Shown piece after piece: positions 52,229 through 60,671 of a stretch of DNA of 64,000 nt (the first letter of the stretch is position 1; every line of letters begins with the position of its first letter). The stretch lies in NCBI GenBank assembly GCA_050253535.1, contig JBFWIW010000004.1, positions 4,857 to 68,856 of the forward strand, given 5' to 3'. The DNA is from JBFWIW01 sp050253535 (GTDB taxonomy: Bacteria > Bacillota > Clostridia > Oscillospirales > Oscillospiraceae). The position numbers were made by a program, and so were the translations under genes. The notes below the pieces were generated by a model, which was not told where the DNA came from, did no database searches, and saw only the letters and a program-made list of their open reading frames with translations.

Positions 52229-52744
52229 TTGAAAAAATTAAAGAAATTTATTTTTAGTTTTGATGCTTTTCTGGGGTATTGTGCGTGCGCATTGATTTTT
52301 TTAGGAATGATGCTGGTTGTAATCAGTGTCTTCCTTCGTCTTACAAGGCTGGGCTCGATTCCTGGAATGACAGACTATCTCGGGTTCCTTACGGCGATTA
52401 CTGTTGCGTTCTCAATCCCTCTGGTTGAAAAAAACCGTGGGCATATCCGGGTTGAACTTCTGGATACTTATTTACCTAAAAAAGTCACGAATGCTATTCT
52501 TGCAGTACTGGATTTAATATGTAATTTGGTTATTGCTCTCATTTGCTGGCGGTTCCTGCTATATTCGGTGGATGTATTCAGGACCGGAATGAAAACCTGG
52601 GTCGCTTTTTTACCGTACTGGCCTTCGACATTTGTCTGCAGCATCGGACTGCTGGCATACTTCGCTACTGCAGCAGTTAATTATGTGGATATGTTAAAGA
52701 AAACCGATGAAAAATCCGTGGTAGAGAAGGAGGGGGTCGTATGA
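52229..52744 (+). CDS. TRAP transporter small permease B (DctQ)
   Basis: 171 residues from TTG 52229, with GAGAGG 9 bases upstream; an upstream GTG (52184) lies in the hairpin. Four helices; PLVEKNRGHIRVELLDTYLP is the conserved DctQ cytoplasmic loop. The stop overlaps the DctM start (ATGA at 52741). Confidence 0.85.
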   Translation: MKKLKKFIFSFDAFLGYCACALIFLGMMLVVISVFLRLTRLGSIPGMTDYLGFLTAITVAFSIPLVEKNRGHIRVELLDTYLPKKVTNAILAVLDLICNLVIALICWRFLLYSVDVFRTGMKTWVAFLPYWPSTFVCSIGLLAYFATAAVNYVDMLKKTDEKSVVEKEGVV

Positions 52745-54048
52745 CGGCAGCTTCGGTCGGTGTATTGGCATTAGCAATATTTCTGATTTTTATCATCGGC
52801 GGCTCCACTATTTCCCTGGTCATGTTCGCGGTAGGTATATTCGGATATGCGTTCCTTACGAGCTCCAAAGCCGCTTTTTCAATGGTGGCGATTGATTTCT
52901 TCTCATCGATAAACTCATATAACATGAGCGTTATCGGAATGTTCTCATTTATGGGGTATCTCGCAATGTATTCAGGTATTGGCAGCAGATTGTATGACGC
53001 CGCTTACAAGTTTTTGGGACACTCACGCGGGGGACTTGCTGTTGCATCTGAGGCGGCCTGCGCTGCCTTTGGCGCGGTTTGCGGTTCGGGACCTGCGACT
53101 ACGGCGACAATTGCTTCAATCGCATATCCTGAGATGAAGAAGCACGGCTATGATGCGACTTTATATACTTCCTGCGTTGCGGCGGGGGGCGGACTCGGCC
53201 TTCTGATCCCTCCGAGTATGGGCGCAATCGTCTATGGCATCATTACCGGAGCTTCTATCGGCAAGCTGTTCATTGCAGGTATAGGCGCTGGACTTTTATT
53301 GATGGTGCTGTATATGATTGTAATCAATATACAGGTAAGAATGCACCCGGAGTATGCGCCGGTTTCTCCGAGATATACTTGGAAAGAGCGCTTTAACTCG
53401 TTGGGAAACGGGCTTTGGGAAGTTGTAATTATTTTTGCCTTTTCAATTGGCGGCATTACCCTCGGCTGGTTTACTCCTACCGAAGGAGGCGCAATGGGCG
53501 CCTTTGCGGTGCTGGCTCTTGTCCTCCTGATGAGACAGATTGATTTCAAGGGCATAGTGTCGGCTTTGCTTGATACAGTCAAAACCGTTGGCATGGTATT
53601 GCTTCTTGTCGCGGCGGCCACGACATTTGGACGGTTTATTGCACTTGCGCAGATACCCTCCGCGTGCGCAAACTGGATAATGGGAATGGAAACCAACAGA
53701 TATGTTGTACTGCTTATCATCACGCTGATATATTTGATGGCAGGCTGTTTTGTTGATATGCTTCCAATGATTATGCTGACGGTGCCCATCTTTTACCCGA
53801 TTATTGTTGATTATGCCGGATTTGACGCCATATGGTTCGGCGTGTTTTCAGTTCTTGTTTCATGTATGGGTATGATCACGCCTCCTGTAGGTGTGGATGT
53901 TTATGTCGCAAAGGGCGTTGCTCCGGATGTAAAACTGGAGACAATTTTCAAGGGTGTTTGGTGGTATGTAGGAGCGATTTTCGTATGTATTTTCCTGGTT
54001 ACCGTGTTTCCGCAAATAATTTTATGGCTGCCCAATTTGCTGCAATAA
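52741..54048 (+). CDS. TRAP transporter large permease B (DctM)
   Basis: 435 residues. DctM motifs: AVCGSGPATTATIASIAYPE, GGLGLLIPPSMGAIVYGI, LGWFTPTEGGAMGAF, and ITPPVGVDVYVAKG. Ends in a hydrophobic helix. It is the last gene of system B; the following gap contains the TetR promoter. Confidence 0.94.
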   Translation: MTAASVGVLALAIFLIFIIGGSTISLVMFAVGIFGYAFLTSSKAAFSMVAIDFFSSINSYNMSVIGMFSFMGYLAMYSGIGSRLYDAAYKFLGHSRGGLAVASEAACAAFGAVCGSGPATTATIASIAYPEMKKHGYDATLYTSCVAAGGGLGLLIPPSMGAIVYGIITGASIGKLFIAGIGAGLLLMVLYMIVINIQVRMHPEYAPVSPRYTWKERFNSLGNGLWEVVIIFAFSIGGITLGWFTPTEGGAMGAFAVLALVLLMRQIDFKGIVSALLDTVKTVGMVLLLVAAATTFGRFIALAQIPSACANWIMGMETNRYVVLLIITLIYLMAGCFVDMLPMIMLTVPIFYPIIVDYAGFDAIWFGVFSVLVSCMGMITPPVGVDVYVAKGVAPDVKLETIFKGVWWYVGAIFVCIFLVTVFPQIILWLPNLLQ

Positions 54049-54065
54049 ATTATTAAAACCAAAAA

Positions 54066-54138
54066 TGAACACGTTGCAATTAATTATTGACTTTTATAAA
54101 ACGTTAGAGTAAAATAAAAAAGCAAGATGAACGAGTTC
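54066..54138 (+). promoter_or_regulatory. TetR-gene promoter with two flanking operators
   Basis: TTGACT (54087-54092), 17 bases, TAAAAT (54110-54115). A half-palindromic TGAACACGTT lies before the -35 (54066-54075) and a palindrome TGAACGAGTTC after the -10 (54128-54138). The same layout recurs at 54926-54998, so both are probably bound by the TetR protein encoded here. Confidence 0.7.
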
Positions 54139-54222
54139 GTTTTCTGGACTATAATTGCTTCAATGTGTCTTGAAAAGCAGCTTTGCCGTCTGTGAAATAC
54201 ATGTCGGAAGGGTGACCGAACA

Positions 54223-54813
54223 ATAGATAAAAAAAATAACAGGCAGTCCAATAAATCCGCAGCCACAAGAGACAAGGTATATCGCGCATCCATTGAGCTC
54301 ATGGTAAAAAAGGGGTTTCAAGATACTACAATACGTGATATATGCGAAAAAGCGAATGTGTCCATAGGAACATTTTATAGCTATTTTAAGTCAAAAAATG
54401 ACGTATTAAAGGAATTATACCTGTCTGCGGATAAATTCTTCTATAAATTTGTGGCGAGTGAGATCGAAAATCAGGAGTTTTCCGAAAAACTTAAAGTGTT
54501 TGTATTTTATTATGCCAAGCTCAATTCAGAGACTGGCCTTGATATGCTGCGGGTATTGTATTCGCCTATTAATGAGTGGTTTGCTCAGACCAGGCCTATG
54601 CAGGATGTGCTTTCGCATATTATTACGGAAGGACAGAAATGCGGAGAGGTCAGAACCGACCTTTCGGCAAAAAAAATTACCGGATTTATTTTTACAACTT
54701 TGCGCGGCGTATGCTATGATTGGTGTGTAAACGAAGCAAAATTTGATATGGAACAAAGGATGCTTGAATACCTGGATATTATAGTAAGAGGCATAAAAAA
54801 TCCAGAAATATAA
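54223..54813 (+). CDS. TetR-family transcriptional regulator with unclear start
   Basis: From ATG 54301 the protein would be 170 residues, but that removes helix 1 of the DNA-binding domain. The same frame upstream encodes the missing part (KSAATRDKVYRASIEL), open back to a stop at 54193-54195, with no ATG, GTG or TTG. An ATA at 54223 follows GGAAGG at a spacing of 11, so either a rare start or a one-base indel (ATG 54201 is in another frame) is involved. The HTH is clear: IRDICEKANVSIGTFYSYF. The C-terminal ligand domain is unassigned. It likely represses itself and system C. Confidence 0.8.
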   Translation: MDKKNNRQSNKSAATRDKVYRASIELMVKKGFQDTTIRDICEKANVSIGTFYSYFKSKNDVLKELYLSADKFFYKFVASEIENQEFSEKLKVFVFYYAKLNSETGLDMLRVLYSPINEWFAQTRPMQDVLSHIITEGQKCGEVRTDLSAKKITGFIFTTLRGVCYDWCVNEAKFDMEQRMLEYLDIIVRGIKNPEI

Positions 54814-54859
54814 GTATATCCGGTAATAAACTGAATATAAGCGTACATTATTTTGTAGG

Positions 54860-54907
54860 TGAGCGAGTAAAATTTGTGAAAATTAATAACTCGCTCATCT
54901 ATTTTTA
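54860..54907 (+). terminator. Terminator of the TetR gene
   Basis: TGAGCGAGT (54860-54868) pairs with ACTCGCTCA (54889-54897), then TCTATTTTTAA. Confidence 0.8.
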
Positions 54908-54925
54908 ATCATATTAAACAAAAAC

Positions 54926-54998
54926 TGAACGCATTCGAAAATAATTATTGACATTTTGTGGACGTTGAGCTAATATCATATTAAAAGTGAGCGTGTTC
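54926..54998 (+). promoter_or_regulatory. System C promoter with two operators matching the TetR promoter
   Basis: TTGACA (54948-54953), 17 bases, TAATAT (54971-54976). TGAACGCATTC (54926-54936) precedes it and TGAGCGTGTTC (54988-54998) follows it. Spacing from the first operator to the -35 is 22 against 21 at the TetR promoter, and the AATTATTGAC stretch and the ACGTT in the spacer are shared too. Confidence 0.75.
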
Positions 54999-55146
54999 AG
55001 TTATTGCTCAAATATTATAATACAGACACGGAAACACCGGAAGAGAAATAGAAAGTGGAGGGTGGTGCCCGAGGATTTTATAAAAATAAAGCACAGCAAT
55101 AGATACCGAGGATGACCGGAAATAAATTAAAAACTGGAGGATTGAA

Positions 55147-56235
55147 ATGAAAAGAATCATTGCTATGTTCTTATCGCTCTGCGCAGTACTCAGTTTCGCC
55201 GCCTGCGGACAGCAGGAAAACACAGAATCCACCTCCACCGGTTCCCCAGAGAAACAGACAACGGCTGATGCCGGCACCGCCTCAAGTACTGCGACGGCAG
55301 CCGACGATCCGTTTGCCGATCTTGACCCCGTAAAATGGACGTTTTCAACCCAAACTACAGCAAATGCGACACCCGCAAAAATAGCACATTGGATCGCCGA
55401 TGAGGTCTCGACCCGGACGAACGGCAAATTTACGTTAGACGTATATACCGATGCCGTTCTGTACAGTGACCGTGAGTGCATTGAAGCGCTTCAGGCCGGC
55501 TCCATTGATGCGGGGCAAGGATCGTACGCGACAATGGCAAAGTTTGCGCCCCTTGCCGGTGCGACAAGCCTGCCATATCTGTTTGAGAGCTGGGACGATC
55601 TTTACGACTTCTGCTTCGGAAGCGAGGCCGTACAGCTTGTATGGGACGCTATCCAGAAAGACGCGGGTGTTGTGCCGCTTAGCTGCTACAGCTCCGGATT
55701 CCGCCATGTAACCAATAACAAGAGACCTATATATACTCTTGATGATTTTGTAGGCATAAAGATACGCGTCCAGCAGAGTGATCTTTATATTGCAACTTTT
55801 GAAGCCCTGGGCGCATATCCCGTCGCAATGGCCGCCTCTGAAATTGCCACTGCCCTTCAGCAGGGCACGGTCGACGCGCAGGAAAATCCGCTTGATACCT
55901 TCTACGGCGACGGCAACTATGAATTCCAGAAGTATCTGTCAATGACAGGTCATATCGCATCCTTCTCCGGCTATTATGTAAGTCAGAAGTCTTGGGACGC
56001 CCTGCCGGATGCCTATAAGGAAATCTACACTGAAGTTACAGAAGAAGCCGCAAGGTCCATCATGGAGACGGCGCAGAGCGGAGAGGCCGAATACATAGAA
56101 CTGCTCAAGGAAAAGGATATGGAGATAAATGAGGTCAGCGAAGATAACCTGGCGGCTTTTAAATCTGTCTGCAAAGAAGAGGTTTGGCCGCAGTTTGAAG
56201 ATCAGTATTCGGATTTCCTCGCTCTCATGAAATAA
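55147..56235 (+). CDS. TRAP transporter substrate-binding protein C (DctP)
   Basis: 362 residues with a GGAGG before ATG 55147. Lipobox LSFAAC, Thr/Ser tether, then the DctP fold: GIKIRVQQSDLYIATFEALGA with the acid-binding Arg, and VDAQENPLDTFY. First gene of system C, about 165 bases after its promoter. Confidence 0.93.
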   Translation: MKRIIAMFLSLCAVLSFAACGQQENTESTSTGSPEKQTTADAGTASSTATAADDPFADLDPVKWTFSTQTTANATPAKIAHWIADEVSTRTNGKFTLDVYTDAVLYSDRECIEALQAGSIDAGQGSYATMAKFAPLAGATSLPYLFESWDDLYDFCFGSEAVQLVWDAIQKDAGVVPLSCYSSGFRHVTNNKRPIYTLDDFVGIKIRVQQSDLYIATFEALGAYPVAMAASEIATALQQGTVDAQENPLDTFYGDGNYEFQKYLSMTGHIASFSGYYVSQKSWDALPDAYKEIYTEVTEEAARSIMETAQSGEAEYIELLKEKDMEINEVSEDNLAAFKSVCKEEVWPQFEDQYSDFLALMK

Positions 56236-56272
56236 GTGCGATACATAAAACTATAAAGATGATATGAAGCGG

Positions 56273-56302
56273 GAGAACCACCCCTTCATTGTGGTGGTTC
56301 TC
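56273..56302 (+). promoter_or_regulatory. Intercistronic hairpin between binding protein C and DctQ C
   Basis: GAGAACCACC pairs perfectly with GGTGGTTCTC around a 10-base loop, with only ATCTCTTG after it. It is in the same position as the hairpin at 44614, after the binding-protein stop. Confidence 0.75.
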
Positions 56303-56328
56303 ATCTCTTGAAAGAGAGGAACACCTGA

Positions 56329-56838
56329 TTGAAAAAACTTATTAAAATCAGCGATGCTGTTGACAAGGCAAACAATATTATCGTGGTTATTACAATGATA
56401 ATTTTTGTAATCGTCATGTTCCTGCAGGTAATTCTGAGAAATGTGTTTCCAAAATATACGCTGTCATGGGCTGACGGCGTTTGCAGATACTGCTTTATTT
56501 GGGCGACCTTCGTTGGTGCGGCTCTTGTTACGAAGCGGAGGAGTCAGATAACGATAACCGTCATTGTCGACCTCTTCAAAGGCAAATCGAAAGTTTTTAT
56601 CGAAGTAATGAATGCTCTGTTTTTTCTGTTCGTGCTTGTTTTTATTCTCTATTGGGGAATTTACGGCGTAAAGCTCACCATGCCGCAGACGGCGGATGCG
56701 CTTAATATTTCGGCAGCGTGGATCTATACGGCGATCCCGCTCGGTACGTTGGTCTGCATTTTTCAGCTCATAGCCACAACGCTTGAAGACCTTTTCTCCA
56801 AAGAGGCACCGACAACAAAGAGAAGGGAGATTGAATAG
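56329..56838 (+). CDS. TRAP transporter small permease C (DctQ)
   Basis: 169 residues from TTG 56329, with AGAGAGGA 8 bases upstream. Four helices, with the family core ILRNVFPKYTLSWADGVCRY and VTKRRSQITITVIVDL. The stop directly abuts the DctM ATG at 56839. Confidence 0.9.
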   Translation: MKKLIKISDAVDKANNIIVVITMIIFVIVMFLQVILRNVFPKYTLSWADGVCRYCFIWATFVGAALVTKRRSQITITVIVDLFKGKSKVFIEVMNALFFLFVLVFILYWGIYGVKLTMPQTADALNISAAWIYTAIPLGTLVCIFQLIATTLEDLFSKEAPTTKRREIE

Positions 56839-58104
56839 ATGAATGGCGGTATACTTTTTCTCATACTCTTTGTTACCCTGATACTTGGCATTCCTGTATA
56901 CGGAGCCATCGGATTTACCTGTATAATTTATATGATAAGCAATAATATTGACATGTATATGCTTGTCCAGAGAATGTACTCCGGTATTGACAAGATGTCG
57001 CTCATAGCTCTGCCGGGATTCATCATTGCAGGCAACCTCATGGATACAGGAGGTCTGGCCAAACGGCTGGTCTCATTCTGTGAAATGTTCGTAACAAAGA
57101 TTACCGGCGGTCTGGCAATCGTCAGCATTGGCGCATCTGCCTTCTTCGGAGCTATTTCCGGCTCGAGCGTTGCTACCACAGCGGCCATCGGCGGTTTAAT
57201 GCTTCCCGAGCTCAAAAAGAGGAACTATCCCGGTGGATACTGCGCGTCTCTTGCTGCGGCAGGCGGAATACTCGGCGGCATAATTCCACCCAGTATTGGA
57301 CTCGTTATATATGGCGCGGCAACGGGTACTTCCATAACGGATCTTTTTAAAGCTGGTGTCAGCGTCGGATTATTTATGGCTCTCAGCGCGATGGTACTAT
57401 CCTATTTTTATTCAAAGAAACACCACTATGTTTCAGAACCAAAACAATACACCTTTAAGAAAGTAGTCGTTACAACAAAGGAAGCCTTGTTTGCGCTAGG
57501 TGCTCCGGTCATTATTTTGGGCGGCATCTTCTCTGGGCTGTTCACGCCGACAGAGGCTGCGATCGTTGCAATAATCTATTCGCTGATTGTCTGCGGACTC
57601 GTTTACAAGGAACTGACTTGGAAGAAGATATGGGATATCATATCCAAATCGGCCGTAACCTCTGCGGCCATACTTATTATAACAGCTGTAGCTACACTCT
57701 TTGGCTGGATTGTTGCCTATGAAAAGATACCGCAGGCCATTCTGGGCGTGGTTACGTCAGTAACAAGCAGTAAGTATGTTGTGCTTCTGATGATTAATTT
57801 CTTCCTTATTATCGCAGGTATGTTTATGAACGGGACTTCAATCGTCCTCATAACCGCACCGATACTTGTCCCGCTGGCTGCCTCCATGAGCATAAATCCG
57901 GTACACTTCGGCATTATGGTAATGGCAAACCTGTCAATCGGAAACCTTTCCCCACCGTTCGGAACATGTCTGTATACCGGTTCCATGATAAGCGGAGAGC
58001 CTGTAGAGACGGTGGCGAAACACCTTGTACCATTTATGTTAGTGTATATTGTTGATATCTTAATTGTCATGGTTATTCCATGGATTGCACTTTGCCTTGT
58101 TTAA
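56839..58104 (+). CDS. TRAP transporter large permease C (DctM)
   Basis: 421 residues. Motifs: ALPGFIIAGNLMDTGG, AISGSSVATTAAIGGLMLPE, GGILGGIIPPSIGLVIYG, GGIFSGLFTPTEAAIVA and LSPPFGTCLYTG. Completes the third TRAP set; the catabolic genes follow after 45 bases. Confidence 0.95.
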   Translation: MNGGILFLILFVTLILGIPVYGAIGFTCIIYMISNNIDMYMLVQRMYSGIDKMSLIALPGFIIAGNLMDTGGLAKRLVSFCEMFVTKITGGLAIVSIGASAFFGAISGSSVATTAAIGGLMLPELKKRNYPGGYCASLAAAGGILGGIIPPSIGLVIYGAATGTSITDLFKAGVSVGLFMALSAMVLSYFYSKKHHYVSEPKQYTFKKVVVTTKEALFALGAPVIILGGIFSGLFTPTEAAIVAIIYSLIVCGLVYKELTWKKIWDIISKSAVTSAAILIITAVATLFGWIVAYEKIPQAILGVVTSVTSSKYVVLLMINFFLIIAGMFMNGTSIVLITAPILVPLAASMSINPVHFGIMVMANLSIGNLSPPFGTCLYTGSMISGEPVETVAKHLVPFMLVYIVDILIVMVIPWIALCLV

Positions 58105-58149
58105 TACAGTATACCAATTAAATTTACATAATTATAAAGGAGAAGAAAA

Positions 58150-59334
58150 ATGGCTATCAAATTAGGACCGTATTACGGTGCTGCAAGCAATGCTGAGCTA
58201 GAGAGAAGACAGAACGCAGCGAGGAAAATTATTGCGGACAAGGGTCTTGACTGTATCCTTACGGGTGGGCATAACAACGCTCTTGGCGGCGCTGTCAGAT
58301 ACTTTACGGATTTTGCCAATTTGGGTTCTCACATTCAGACTCTTGTTATTCCAAAAGAGGGCGGCATAGGCATATTTGGCCATTGCGCGTTCAGCGGCGC
58401 TCCGATGCCGCCTCCGATACAGAGAGGCATCGAATATGCAAAAGGCGGACCGTTCCTGACTTCCACCTCTTTCAGCGACGACTACATCCCTATTGAGGTT
58501 GTTAAGTTCATGAAGTCAAAGAATATTAAAAAAATCGGATTCCATCGTGTCACATCTTTGCCATATCACTTTGTACAATACATACTTGACAATATCGACG
58601 GTGCGACGCTGACGAAGGTAGACGATGAGATCGACTATCTGATGGCTGTCAAATCAGAAGAAGAACTTGAGCGCTGCCGCGAAACCGTCAGGCTTCACGA
58701 TCAGATTTTTCAGATCATTCCTTCTATTCTCCGTCCCGGACGCAGAGAGAGAGATATCTCAACAGACCTCAAAAAAGCAGCGTTTGACATGGGAATGGAA
58801 GAACTCAACAATACCATGGTCGGCGCGGGTAACCCCAGAGCCCAGCATAAGCCTTTCCTTCTTCAGAACAATGTTATCAAGGAAGGCGATACAGTTGATA
58901 TCCTTATTGAGCTGAGCGGTCCCGGCGGATACTGGGGCGAACTTTCCCGTCCCTGGAGCCTGAGCGACGCCCCCAATGAAGAGTTCCTGCAGGCCGTCAA
59001 GGATGCGGTGTATATGCAGGGCGAGCTTGCCAAGATGGCGGTTCCCGGGCTTCCCAGTATAGAGATCACCAAAGCTCTGCACAAGTTCCAGGATGAGCAC
59101 GGGTATAAGCGCTCCGACGGGCTTTTCGGACACGGGCAGGGTTTGGACATGTCGTGCCGTCCGACCTTCTCCTATGACGACACCATGGTGCTTCAGGAAA
59201 ATATGTTCATATCGATTCATCCGCAGATGGCCACCGCAAATGTATTTGCGTTCAACACAGATAACTTTGTTATTACCAAAAACGGCGCCGTCCGTCTCAA
59301 TAAGACTCCTCAGGGCGTCATGTATCTCAAATAA
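58150..59334 (+). CDS. M24-fold protein (creatinase/Xaa-Pro peptidase-like) with altered metal site
   Basis: 394 residues with AAAGGAG before ATG 58150. The N-terminal creatinase-type domain is followed by a pita-bread domain (MAVKSEEELERCRETVRLHD, GHGQGLDMSC with the His, LQENMFISIHP with a Glu). Where peptidases have two Asp ligands, this protein has Glu (ILIELSGPGGYWGELSR). It is therefore probably not a classical aminopeptidase; M24 proteins with changed sites include creatinase and DddP lyase. In this operon it likely cleaves a C-N, C-S or ester-type bond in the imported compound. Confidence 0.8.
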   Translation: MAIKLGPYYGAASNAELERRQNAARKIIADKGLDCILTGGHNNALGGAVRYFTDFANLGSHIQTLVIPKEGGIGIFGHCAFSGAPMPPPIQRGIEYAKGGPFLTSTSFSDDYIPIEVVKFMKSKNIKKIGFHRVTSLPYHFVQYILDNIDGATLTKVDDEIDYLMAVKSEEELERCRETVRLHDQIFQIIPSILRPGRRERDISTDLKKAAFDMGMEELNNTMVGAGNPRAQHKPFLLQNNVIKEGDTVDILIELSGPGGYWGELSRPWSLSDAPNEEFLQAVKDAVYMQGELAKMAVPGLPSIEITKALHKFQDEHGYKRSDGLFGHGQGLDMSCRPTFSYDDTMVLQENMFISIHPQMATANVFAFNTDNFVITKNGAVRLNKTPQGVMYLK

Positions 59335-59353
59335 TAAAAGTATTACAGCCGAA

Positions 59354-59386
59354 GCGCGTCCCGAGGCATTCGCCAGCGGGACGCGC
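59354..59386 (+). other. Intercistronic hairpin after the M24 gene
   Basis: GCGCGTCCCG pairs perfectly with CGGGACGCGC around a 13-base loop, with no T-run. It probably protects or processes the polycistronic mRNA. Confidence 0.6.
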
Positions 59387-59421
59387 ATCGCAAATATGAG
59401 ATATGAAACGGAGAAAAATGT

Positions 59422-60609
59422 ATGAAAATAACCAGTATTGATGTATTTGAGATGAAACCCAACGTAATGGGCAAGGTGATATGCCTCCGAATCAATACGG
59501 ACGAGGGAATATCGGGATTCGGAGAGGTAGGCCTATCTTACGGGAAGGCGCACGACGCGGGTGTGGGTATTGCAAAAGACTACGCGCAGCTTCTCATAGG
59601 GATGGACCCGATGAAGATCGAGTATATCTGGGAGCACATTTTTCGTTCCACTTTTTGGGGCATGGGCGGCGGTACGGTCATAAACGCAGGTATGAGCGCC
59701 GTGGATATTGCACTCTGGGATATAAAAGGTAAGGCGCTCGGCGTTCCGGTGTGGGAGCTGCTGGGCGGGAAGACCAACGATAAGATCAGGGCGTACGCAA
59801 GCCAGCTCCAGTTCGACTGGGATGTGGAGCATCGGTTCCTGACAAAGCCGGAGCAGTATGCAGAAGCGACAAAAAAGGCTATGGCGCAGGGATATACGGC
59901 AATCAAGGTCGACCCCATCGGCGTAACATCTGATGGCAAATGGGCACGCGAGGCGACGGACCCAAACTGGAAAATGCGGGGCAAGCTGTCAAGCAGGATG
60001 GTTAACATCGCATATGAGCGCACGGCCGCAATGAGAGAGGCGGGCGGTAGCGATCTTGATATTATCATTGAGCTGCACGCCTATACTGACTCAATCACGG
60101 CGGTTCAGCTCGGCAAAAAACTGGAGCCGCTGGACATTTATTATTATGAGGAGCCGGTACACCCGCTCAATGCGGGCTCCATGTTGGAAATCCATACGGC
60201 GCTCAATATCCCGATAGCCAGCGGAGAGCGCATCTATACACGCTGGGGATTCCGTGACTTTCTTGAAAAAAGGGCGATACAGGTTATACAGCCCGACATT
60301 ACTATCACCGGCGGTATTTCCGAGACCAAGAAAATCTGCGATATGGCAAACGTCTACGATGCCGCGGTCCAGGCACATGTCTGCGGCGGACCGATAGCAA
60401 CGGCGGCGACACTTCAGCTTGAGGCGGTAATTCCAAACTTTCTTATTCACGAAGTGCATGAGGGAGCGATAAAAGCTGAAATGCGTGAGCTGGGACTCTA
60501 TGATTACCAGCCCGTTGACGGCGCGTATGATGTCCCCAATCTGCCGGGAATAGGACAGGAGCTTTCAGAAAAGGCCATGGCGGAAGCGGTCTGTTACACG
60601 TTCAAATAG
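59422..60609 (+). CDS. Enolase-superfamily (mandelate racemase / sugar-acid dehydratase type)
   Basis: 395 residues. Catalytic KxD-type Lys162 in TAIKVDPIG; metal ligands in DIIIELHAY, YYYEEPVHP and PIASGERI; QPDITITGGISETKKI and AQAHVCGGPIATAATLQLE close the barrel. The ELH and HVCGGP segments resemble galactonate/mannonate dehydratases. It likely dehydrates a sugar acid to a 2-keto-3-deoxy acid. The barrel is complete and all metal ligands are seen, so the enzyme should be active. Confidence 0.88.
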   Translation: MKITSIDVFEMKPNVMGKVICLRINTDEGISGFGEVGLSYGKAHDAGVGIAKDYAQLLIGMDPMKIEYIWEHIFRSTFWGMGGGTVINAGMSAVDIALWDIKGKALGVPVWELLGGKTNDKIRAYASQLQFDWDVEHRFLTKPEQYAEATKKAMAQGYTAIKVDPIGVTSDGKWAREATDPNWKMRGKLSSRMVNIAYERTAAMREAGGSDLDIIIELHAYTDSITAVQLGKKLEPLDIYYYEEPVHPLNAGSMLEIHTALNIPIASGERIYTRWGFRDFLEKRAIQVIQPDITITGGISETKKICDMANVYDAAVQAHVCGGPIATAATLQLEAVIPNFLIHEVHEGAIKAEMRELGLYDYQPVDGAYDVPNLPGIGQELSEKAMAEAVCYTFK

Positions 60610-60671
60610 GATAAAGTGCCTGCTCAGCGGCAGACTCAATATAAAGGCATAAGTCAAAAGGAGGTAAAATT

